From assembly GCA_964484305.1 (NCBI GenBank), contig CAZAEI010000003.1, positions 1 to 64,000 on the forward strand: 64,000 nt of DNA, given 5' to 3'. Of the stretch, positions 54,892 to 62,025 are shown one piece after another. Numbering within the stretch: the first letter of the stretch is position 1; the number at the start of each line of letters is the position of its first letter. The DNA is from DAOVFN01 sp964484305 (GTDB lineage: Archaea > Aenigmatarchaeota > Aenigmatarchaeia > QMZP01). The position numbers and the translations under genes were made by a program. Below the pieces are notes generated by a model, which did no database searches, was not told the DNA's origin, and saw only the letters and a list, made by a program, of their open reading frames with translations.

Positions 54892-56202
54892 TCAGGATGT
54901 CACGAACCCGTCCCTGCCCGTCTCCATCTCCACTGGTATCTTTATGGGGTTCTCATGGCCTTCCTGGCCCCCGGCCCCCTCTGGCTTTTCTTCCCGGCCG
55001 GGCCCGGCCGCCCCGCCTTGGTCAGGAGCGGCCTGTATCTCTGGAAGCCCCGCGGCCCTCCTAAGTTCCCCGGCCCTGTCTGTCCGCTCCCAGGTGAAGT
55101 CAGGGTCATTCCGGCCGAAGTGGCCGTAGGCAGCTGTCTTTCTGAAGATGGGCTTCCTCAAATCCAGGTACCTGATTATCTCTGCAGGCCTGAGGTCGAA
55201 CTGCTGCTCCACAATCTCCCTGAGCTTCTCATCAGGGACCTTCCCGGTCCTGAAGGTATTCACCATCAGGGAGACCGGCTTCGCTACCCCGATGGCATAG
55301 GCTATCTGGATTTCGCACCTGTCCGCAAGCCCCGCTGCCACGATGTTCTTGGCTATGTGCCTGGCCATGTAGGAGGCTGACCTGTCCACCTTGCTTGGGT
55401 CCTTTCCTGAGAAGGCGCCGCCCCCGTGGGAGCCGTGGCCCCCGTAGGTATCGACTATGATTTTCCTTCCCGTGAGGCCGGAGTCTCCCGGCGGCCCGCC
55501 TATCACGAACCTTCCGGTGGGGTTGATGTGGAAGGTCGTCTTCTCGTCTGTCCAGTCCCCACACACCGGTCTTATTATCTCCTCCATTATCCCCTTTCTG
55601 ATATCCTCATCTGCTATGTCCGGGGAATGCTGCGCGGCTATCACGACAGTCTCCACCCTCAGGGGGGTCCCGTTGTCATACTCGACAGTCACCTGGGACT
55701 TGCCGTCAGGCCTCAGCCACGGAAGGGTTCCACTCTTCCTGGCCTCTGTGAGCTTCATGGCAAGCTTGTGGGCGAGTGTGATGGGAAGCGGCATGTATTC
55801 AGGGGTTTCATTGCTGGCGTAGCCGAACATGAGGCCCTGGTCCCCTGCTCCCTGCTCCTTATGGAGGCCTTCCCCTTCTGATACCCCCTGGGAGATGTCA
55901 GGGCTCTGCTCGTGGAGGGAGACCAAGACCGCGCACTGGTCAGCATTAAAGCAGTACTCAGGCTTGTCGTAACCGACATCCCTGACCGTGTCCCTTACTA
56001 CTGATTGGACATCTATGTATCCCTTGGTTGTGACCTCCCCCGCAATGACTATCAGTCCTGTGGTTGTCAGGGTCTCCACAGCCACCCTTGAATAGGGATC
56101 TTGTTTTATCAGTTCGTCCAGAACAGCATCCGATATCTGGTCGGCGATTTTATCGGGATGTCCAGGGGTTACTGATTCTGAAGTAAACAAATACGTTGCC
56201 AT
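54892..56202 (-). CDS. metK: S-adenosylmethionine synthetase, bacterial type
   Basis: Makes SAM from ATP and methionine. TSESVTPGHPDKIADQISDA, GAGDQGLMFGYA and GGHGSHGGGAFSGKDPSKVDRS are bacterial MetK signatures; most archaea use an unrelated-in-sequence archaeal MAT. About 435 residues, including a ~50-residue Gly/Glu/Pro-rich tail beyond the usual end. ATG 56202 is preceded by GGGAGGAGG, which is also the last codons of the upstream endonuclease gene. Likely acquired from bacteria. Confidence 0.93.
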   Translation of the reverse strand: MATYLFTSESVTPGHPDKIADQISDAVLDELIKQDPYSRVAVETLTTTGLIVIAGEVTTKGYIDVQSVVRDTVRDVGYDKPEYCFNADQCAVLVSLHEQSPDISQGVSEGEGLHKEQGAGDQGLMFGYASNETPEYMPLPITLAHKLAMKLTEARKSGTLPWLRPDGKSQVTVEYDNGTPLRVETVVIAAQHSPDIADEDIRKGIMEEIIRPVCGDWTDEKTTFHINPTGRFVIGGPPGDSGLTGRKIIVDTYGGHGSHGGGAFSGKDPSKVDRSASYMARHIAKNIVAAGLADRCEIQIAYAIGVAKPVSLMVNTFRTGKVPDEKLREIVEQQFDLRPAEIIRYLDLRKPIFRKTAAYGHFGRNDPDFTWERTDRAGELRRAAGLPEIQAAPDQGGAAGPGREEKPEGAGGQEGHENPIKIPVEMETGRDGFVTS

Positions 56203-56204
56203 AT

Positions 56205-57092
56205 TCAACCTCCTCCCTTAGCTTCTAAAAAGATTTTATATTGTTGGTATTTTCTCTGTAAAAACAGATGAGCGTCTTTGTATATCCAGTCCGCTAGTCC
56301 CTTACCTCTACTACATGAATACTGAACTATGAATGTATTATTGCTTATTTTTCGGATTCTAGAAACAACACCAAGATTTTCTCTAATTTTTTCTACCATC
56401 TTCTTCAAGAACTCTGGTGAACCAGAAGAAACCGTTATTTCAAAATAAGGGCTTCTTTTTCTTTCAACATATCTTACATTTCCATCACCATCAATAATAC
56501 CCCTAATAAAATGTCGTAGATAGTCTGTTGGTATATCCGGGAATTTTACTATAAGAGATTTTCGGGGAATAACTCCTAGCTCCATAAGTCTCAAACATAT
56601 TTTCTTATTATTTACTATCAATCTGTTCGATTTTGTCTTTTCAGCATAAAGTAAAGGCTTTGTGCTTAGAAGTAGTTTTCTTATTCTTACCAGATGAATT
56701 CTATCTTTTTCTGATGCTGTTATTGTAAGAGATTGGTAACCTTTTGAAGGATTCCAAGCCACATTCCCATCAGCAAATATATAACCCAGAATATATGCTG
56801 AATCTTCGTTCCATTCATTAAAAAAAGATTCGTTAACGGTGTGTTTTTTGTGGCGAAACCCCAGCTCTGCACTCCATTTGTTTATCGTTGTCTTCCCCAC
56901 ACCCAATCTTCTTGCTATCTCCCTCTGTGAGACTTTTCCTAAATTCGATTCAATAAAGGAGATCATTGACTGTTTTTTCTTTGGATCGATTTTTGTGCCC
57001 ATAGATAGATTTATGGTTTTATCGCATAAATATGTCGGGTGACCTTCTATATATGGCTCTGAATCATATAAGCACAATTCCATGCTAATCAT
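56205..57092 (-). CDS. LAGLIDADG homing endonuclease with N-terminal helix-turn-helix
   Basis: Two LAGLIDADG helices: AYILGYIFADGNV and HFIRGIIDGDGNVRY, each with the catalytic acid. Residues ~45-80 form a helix-turn-helix (SQREIARRLGVGKTTINKWS). 296 residues from ATG 57092, chosen because TATA box ATTTATAAG (~57131-57140) lies inside the longer frame. Free-standing, A/T-rich, and directly upstream of metK, whose ribosome binding site lies in its final codons. Could home to DNA or act on introns; this is open. Confidence 0.85.
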   Translation of the reverse strand: MISMELCLYDSEPYIEGHPTYLCDKTINLSMGTKIDPKKKQSMISFIESNLGKVSQREIARRLGVGKTTINKWSAELGFRHKKHTVNESFFNEWNEDSAYILGYIFADGNVAWNPSKGYQSLTITASEKDRIHLVRIRKLLLSTKPLLYAEKTKSNRLIVNNKKICLRLMELGVIPRKSLIVKFPDIPTDYLRHFIRGIIDGDGNVRYVERKRSPYFEITVSSGSPEFLKKMVEKIRENLGVVSRIRKISNNTFIVQYSCSRGKGLADWIYKDAHLFLQRKYQQYKIFLEAKGGG

Positions 57093-57248
57093 CTTAATCT
57101 TTCCAACCCAGCGAGACTGGATTAAGAAAATCTTATAAATCCACCCATTTATATAAGTTTCAATATACAATAGTATAATTCAATAACCACCAGTTATAAT
57201 CAGCGCATGCCTGACCAGGCCAACAGGGCCGGGCAGGGAGGAAGGGGA

Positions 57249-57779
57249 ATGCTGATAACAAGCAGGCTGATAAGGGAGCTCAGGAACGAGGCAGGGCTTT
57301 CCCAGGCCAGCCTGGCCAAGCTGGCCAAGCTGTCCCAGGCCCACATAGCCAAGATAGAGGCCGGCAAGGTCGACCCGAGGCTCTCAACAGTGAACAGGAT
57401 TCTTTATATACTGGAGAGCAGGGAGAGGAGGAAGCGCTGCAGGAGCGTCATGAACCCGAACATAATCTCCACTGACCCGGACATGCTTGTGTATGAAACC
57501 ATAAAAATCATGCACGAGCACAAGATATCCCAGATTCCTGTCATGAAGGGCCAGGTTCAGGTGGGGAGCATAGACGAGGCCACCATAATCAAGAACATGG
57601 GGCGCAACCTGAAAAGGCTCCAGGTAAAGCACATAATAGACAGGCCCTTTCCCGTGGTGGATGTCAGGGACCCTGTGGAGGTAATCAAGCCCCTCCTGGA
57701 CTTCCATCCTGCGGTCCTGGTCGCAGAGAAGGGGAAAATCAGGGGAATCATAACAAAGAGCGACCTGCTGAGGGTGTAG
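57249..57779 (+). CDS. Transcriptional regulator with XRE-type HTH and two CBS domains
   Basis: Residues ~1-60: LIRELRNEAGLSQASLAKLAKLSQAHIAKIEAG, a Cro/XRE helix-turn-helix. Residues ~65-176: two CBS repeats (SVMNPNIISTDPDMLVYETI; HIIDRPFPVVDVRDPVEVI), which usually sense adenosine nucleotides. An archaeal combination. AGGAAGGGGA precedes ATG 57249. Convergent with ftsY. Target genes unknown. Confidence 0.87.
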   Translation: MLITSRLIRELRNEAGLSQASLAKLAKLSQAHIAKIEAGKVDPRLSTVNRILYILESRERRKRCRSVMNPNIISTDPDMLVYETIKIMHEHKISQIPVMKGQVQVGSIDEATIIKNMGRNLKRLQVKHIIDRPFPVVDVRDPVEVIKPLLDFHPAVLVAEKGKIRGIITKSDLLRV

Positions 57780-57789
57780 AATCCCAAAT

Positions 57790-59046
57790 CTACTCCAGGA
57801 GCTGCTTCACGAACTTCCTGGGGCTGAACATCTCAACACTGGAGTATTCCTGGCCGGTTCCCAAGAATAGTATGGGCTTCCTTATGGTGTGAACGACAGA
57901 GAGTATGGAGCCTCCCCTGGGGTTGACATCGGTCTTGGTCATGACCACGCAGTCCACGTCCACGGCCTCGTGGAACTTCCTGGCCTGCTCCACGGCATCG
58001 CTTCCTGTCAGGGAGTCCACCACCAGGACCTTGAGCTCCGGTTTGTTGACCCTCACGACCTTACTTAACTCATCCATGAGGTTCCTGTCGGTGTGGGCCC
58101 TCCCTGCTGTGTCAGCCAGGACAACATCAAGCCTGTTCTTCCCGGCATACTTCACGGCATCGAATACCACTGCCGCTGAGTCAGAGCCGTACTGGTGCTT
58201 TATGACCTTGATTCCCAACCTCTCCCCGTGGACCTCGAGCTGCTCGATTGATGCGGCGCGGAATGTGTCAGCTGCTGCGAGGACGGGCCGGAAGCCCTTC
58301 CCCTTGAGGTAGCTCGCACACTTGGCGATGCTTGTGGTCTTGCCCGAGCCATTGAATCCCAGGAAAACCATGAGGAGCGGCCTGCCCTCCTTGCGGGATT
58401 TCTTTATCAATCCCTCCAGGTCAATGCTCCCCTGGTCCACTATCTCGAGGAGGCTCTCCTCAAAGGCCTTCTCAACAGCTTCAGAGGCCCTGCCCCTTCT
58501 GACCTCGCTACTCACAAGCCTCTCCTTGAGCTTCTCCTTGAGGGAGTCCACAACCCCGAGGGCCACGTCGCTCTGCAGGAGCTCAACCTCTCCGTCTCCG
58601 AAGAAATCATCAATATCCCTTTCAGTGAGTTCCCTGGCAGAGACCCTCTCCCTGATTCCCCTCAGACTGGCAAGCCTGCTCCTCTTTTCAGGCTCCTCCT
58701 TGGGTTTCTCAAACAAGGGCTCTTCAGCCTTGAACTCCTCAACTTCGGACTCCTCAATCTCTGGCTTTTCTTCAACCCCTTCAGGTTTCCTTTCAGGGGG
58801 TTTTTCTGTTACCGGTTCTTCGGCGATTTCTTCCTTCTCGATATTTTCTCTTTTTTCTTCACCGGGCTTGGCTTTAGGAAGCCTTTTAGGCCTGACCCTT
58901 CTGGCAGGCCCAGGCCTGGCTACTCCAGGCCTTTTAGGCCTCTCCTCGACCTTCCCTTCAGCAGGCTTCTCCACAGCGGGGGTCTCGGCCTTGTTGGAGA
59001 GCCTGGCCACGCCCTCCCTGAGCTTCTTCTTGAGCGAATCAAACAT
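57790..59046 (-). CDS. ftsY: Signal recognition particle receptor FtsY
   Basis: GTPase docking SRP-ribosome complexes at the membrane. A ~130-residue Glu/Lys/Pro-rich A domain is followed by the N domain and the G domain with GFNGSGKTTSIAKCA (P-loop), DTFRAASIEQL, LADTAGRAHTD and VMTKTDVNPRGG. 418 residues from ATG 59046, MFDSLKKKLREGVARL, whose first helix can bind membrane. Convergent with the CBS regulator. Confidence 0.95.
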   Translation of the reverse strand: MFDSLKKKLREGVARLSNKAETPAVEKPAEGKVEERPKRPGVARPGPARRVRPKRLPKAKPGEEKRENIEKEEIAEEPVTEKPPERKPEGVEEKPEIEESEVEEFKAEEPLFEKPKEEPEKRSRLASLRGIRERVSARELTERDIDDFFGDGEVELLQSDVALGVVDSLKEKLKERLVSSEVRRGRASEAVEKAFEESLLEIVDQGSIDLEGLIKKSRKEGRPLLMVFLGFNGSGKTTSIAKCASYLKGKGFRPVLAAADTFRAASIEQLEVHGERLGIKVIKHQYGSDSAAVVFDAVKYAGKNRLDVVLADTAGRAHTDRNLMDELSKVVRVNKPELKVLVVDSLTGSDAVEQARKFHEAVDVDCVVMTKTDVNPRGGSILSVVHTIRKPILFLGTGQEYSSVEMFSPRKFVKQLLE

Positions 59047-59229
59047 GTTCATCAACCCCCGTCGCTTCGCGACGGCACGTACATTTCACCATCTGGCTTC
59101 GTTCATCCACTGCAAGCCAGCATGCACACCATCACTGCAGCTCTGCATTCTTGCAGGTGTGCACTCCAGTTAATTAATGTGGGGCATTCGTATTAAATAT
59201 TTAAATACTCAATAACCAAGTGAGGTCCC
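59047..59229. other. Intergenic region with two hairpins between ftsY and egsA
   Basis: CCGTCGC-TTC-GCGACGG (~59058-59075) is a perfect stem near the ftsY start; TGCACACC/GGTGTGCA (~59121-59164) encloses an inner TGCAG/CTGCA. TATA for egsA, TATTTAAATA, at ~59198. Confidence 0.4.
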
Positions 59230-60258
59230 ATGGAGCCGCACATACTTGAACTTCCGAGAAGGGTGGTTGTAGGCAAGGGCGTCATAGACGGCATAGGAAG
59301 GGATTACGAGATTCTGGGGCTGTCCGAGAGGCCGCTCATCCTTGCAGACGACGCAACCCTGAAGATAGCGGGCGAGAGGGTTGCTGCCTCCCTCTCCAGG
59401 TTCAGTCCGGCCAAGGAGATCGTCAGGGATTCCACAACAGAGGAGGCCGAGAGGATATCCGGCCTCGCAGCGGGCCATTCGTGCATAATCTCGGTTGGCG
59501 GGGGAAGGGTGATAGACATAGGCAAGGTTGCGGCCTTTAGGAATGGACTGCCCTTCATATCCGTCCCGACCGCACCCTCGCATGACGGCATAGCATCAGA
59601 GAGGGCCAGCCTGACCCATGGGAACAGCAAGGCCTCGGTAAGGGCCAGGCCGCCGCTCGCAATCATAGCTGACATCAGGATTCTCATGAGCGCCCCCCAC
59701 AGGCTCATAGCCTCGGGCTCGGCTGACGCGATATCCAATCTCACCGCTTTCCAGGACTGGAATCTCGCAAGGGACAGAGGGGAGTACTACTCAAGGTATG
59801 CCGCGTCGCTTGCCATGTTCTCGGCAGAGATTGTCATAGACTCGGCGGGGCTCATCCGTGAGAGGAAGGAGCGCGGCATAAGGAACCTCATGGAGGCCCT
59901 TCTGACCTCGAGTATATCCATGTCCATGGCAGGCTCCTCAAGGCCGGCCTCGGGCTCTGAGCACGCATTCTCCCATGCCCTGGACAGCCTTGGTTCAAAG
60001 GCCCTGCACGGGGAGCAGTGTGGTGTAGGCTCGATAATGATGGCCAGCCTCCAGGGAGGGGACTGGAAGAGAATCAGGGACGCCCTGAAGGAGGCCGGGG
60101 CCCCTGTAACAGCCAGAGAGCTCGGGGTCCCTGACGGGCTCGTGGTAGAGGCCCTTGTAAAGGCCAGGGGTGTCAGGGAGCGCTACACAATACTCAACGA
60201 GAAGCCCCTTGATGAGGAGAGGGCGAGGGAGCTCGCCAGGGCCACGGGCGTTATATAA
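59230..60258 (+). CDS. egsA: sn-glycerol-1-phosphate dehydrogenase
   Basis: Reduces DHAP to G1P, the backbone of archaeal lipids. ISVGGGRVIDIGKVAAF is the NAD(P)-binding Gly-rich motif; SVPTAPSHDGIAS, SEHAFSHALD and HGEQCGVG carry the Zn-binding Asp and His ligands. 342 residues. GTGAGGT lies before ATG 59230. GGGP synthase follows ~96 nt later with its own TATA, giving a two-gene ether-lipid locus. Confidence 0.95.
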   Translation: MEPHILELPRRVVVGKGVIDGIGRDYEILGLSERPLILADDATLKIAGERVAASLSRFSPAKEIVRDSTTEEAERISGLAAGHSCIISVGGGRVIDIGKVAAFRNGLPFISVPTAPSHDGIASERASLTHGNSKASVRARPPLAIIADIRILMSAPHRLIASGSADAISNLTAFQDWNLARDRGEYYSRYAASLAMFSAEIVIDSAGLIRERKERGIRNLMEALLTSSISMSMAGSSRPASGSEHAFSHALDSLGSKALHGEQCGVGSIMMASLQGGDWKRIRDALKEAGAPVTARELGVPDGLVVEALVKARGVRERYTILNEKPLDEERARELARATGVI

Positions 60259-60354
60259 CATGAACAATCAGGCCCAAGGGCCTGCATGTGATGGCACAAG
60301 GCAACATATAAGTATTTAAGCCCATATTATGAGTATAGCCCGGAAGGTGTACCC

Positions 60355-61134
60355 ATGAAGCTGTTCAGGAAGAGGGGCCGCAGGAAATGGGTGATGAAGT
60401 ACATCAGCAAGAAGAGGAAGTCAGGCCCGCTTCACTTCACCCTTATCGACCCGGACAAGCAGAAGCCATCGGAGGCGGCCAAGCTTGCTGTGAAGGCAAG
60501 GGAACTGGGGACCGATGCAATCATGATAGGGGGCTCCCAGGCAGCGCAGGCCTTATACCTGAACGACACAATCAGGGCCATAAAGGACAAGACCGACCTG
60601 CCTGTCATACTCTTCCCGAGCTCGCATTCAGGGGTCTCGCCCTATGCGGACGCCGTATTCTTCATGAGCCTCCTTAACTCCCGCTCGCCCGCATACCTGA
60701 TTGATGAGCAGGTCAAGGGGGCTGTCCTGGTCAAGAGCTACGGTATCGAGACCCTCCCCATGGGATACCTGATAGTGGAATCAGGAAACATGACCTCTGT
60801 GGCATGGGCCGGGGATGTCAAGCCGCTTCCCAGGGACAAGCCGGAGTTCGCGGTGGCCTATGGCCTGGCAGCCAAGTACTTCGGCATGAGGTTCGTATAC
60901 CTCGAGGCAGGCTCAGGGGCCGAGAAGCCCGTGCCGAACGATACCATAGCGGCCACCAAGGACGCTATCTCCGGAAACGGGACCATACTCATTGTTGGCG
61001 GGGGCATCAGGGACGAGAAGACAGCAAGAGACAAGGTCCGCTCGGGGGCCGACATCATTGTCACAGGGACCATAGCCGAGAAGGACCCCGAGGCCTTGGG
61101 CCGGATAATCAGGGCTGTTAAGAAGAGCAGATAG
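60355..61134 (+). CDS. Geranylgeranylglyceryl phosphate synthase
   Basis: Forms the first ether bond by joining G1P and GGPP. TIM barrel: HFTLIDPDKQKPSEAAKLA, DAIMIGGSQA, FPSSHSGVSPYADAVFFMS, YLEAGSGAEKPV and VGGGIRDEKTA bind the phosphates. 259 residues. GGAAGGTGT is the ribosome binding site for ATG 60355. Follows the enzyme that makes its substrate. Confidence 0.95.
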   Translation: MKLFRKRGRRKWVMKYISKKRKSGPLHFTLIDPDKQKPSEAAKLAVKARELGTDAIMIGGSQAAQALYLNDTIRAIKDKTDLPVILFPSSHSGVSPYADAVFFMSLLNSRSPAYLIDEQVKGAVLVKSYGIETLPMGYLIVESGNMTSVAWAGDVKPLPRDKPEFAVAYGLAAKYFGMRFVYLEAGSGAEKPVPNDTIAATKDAISGNGTILIVGGGIRDEKTARDKVRSGADIIVTGTIAEKDPEALGRIIRAVKKSR

Positions 61135-61253
61135 GGCTCTGGGACTGCAGTTCTTTTTATACCTTTCTGGAGAATCAGGGAAATATAACAGTGTTATATC
61201 ACTCCCTGTCCGTCCAAGCAACAATATAATATATCAAAACCAATTATAAGAAT

Positions 61254-61829
61254 ATGAAAGGCTTTGAGACAATTGGGCAAGGAATGAAGGTCATTCTTGC
61301 TGTATTTGTGGGTGTTGTTACTTTCTTAATAGTCACCCAAACATGGGCTTCCCTTGGTCCTTCAGGATCTGATGGGCCTGCCACAGGATTTGATTTCCTG
61401 ATAAACCATGCAGCCCTCAGGTACGGCGTAGAGGCAACCCTCATAAAAGCCGTGATAAAGCAGGAGAGCAACTTCGACCCTGCAGAAAAATCCGATGCAG
61501 GTGCCAAGGGCCTCATGCAACTCATGCCCAGTACAGCAGAGGGCCTCGGGAAACCCACCACACCAGAGGGAAAATATTGCAACCTCGACATAACCGACCC
61601 CTTCGACCCGGAACAGAACATAAACGGGGGGACCTGCTACCTGTCATATTTATTGGACAGATACGATAATAATAAAGAGCTGGCCCTGGCCGCATACAAC
61701 GCAGGACCAACAAGGGTCGATGCCTGCAAATGCGTTCCAAACATACCGGAAACCCAGCAGTATGTCAGACTCGTGACAAATTACTACGATGAATACAAGG
61801 GTCAGGGCGGCTTGACGGCGGTTGGATGA
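61254..61829 (+). CDS. Membrane-anchored lytic transglycosylase (SLT domain)
   Basis: One N-terminal transmembrane segment (residues ~12-32), then an SLT lysozyme-like domain: LIKAVIKQESNFDPAEKSDAGAKGLMQLMP has the catalytic Glu, and ALAAYNAGPTRV the second conserved motif; four Cys may form disulfides. These enzymes cut peptidoglycan, which archaea lack, or open a path for secretion machines. It heads a three-gene operon of membrane proteins. Leaderless from a TATA box at ~61226. Confidence 0.87.
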   Translation: MKGFETIGQGMKVILAVFVGVVTFLIVTQTWASLGPSGSDGPATGFDFLINHAALRYGVEATLIKAVIKQESNFDPAEKSDAGAKGLMQLMPSTAEGLGKPTTPEGKYCNLDITDPFDPEQNINGGTCYLSYLLDRYDNNKELALAAYNAGPTRVDACKCVPNIPETQQYVRLVTNYYDEYKGQGGLTAVG

Positions 61830-62011
61830 CCTTGGACAAAAATGTAACTGCAATGATGGGCCAGATAACAATAGAGTTCAGCATATGGTTTTTTGTGAAG
61901 ATTGTGCTTTTCCTTCTGCTGTTCCTGATACTTTTCCTTTTCGTTCCATCCACCCTGCATGCAGCTGCTGAGTGGATTGGAGGACTCTTTGGGGGCGGGG
62001 GCTCCCCGTAG
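61826..62011 (+). CDS. Small membrane protein
   Basis: 61 residues with one long hydrophobic helix (FVKIVLFLLLFLILFLFV) and a Gly-rich end. Its ATG overlaps the SLT stop (ATGA), so it is translated with it. Likely part of the same membrane assembly. No family known. Confidence 0.65.
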   Translation: MTLDKNVTAMMGQITIEFSIWFFVKIVLFLLLFLILFLFVPSTLHAAAEWIGGLFGGGGSP

Positions 62012-62025
62012 CGAGGCGCTTAGTT

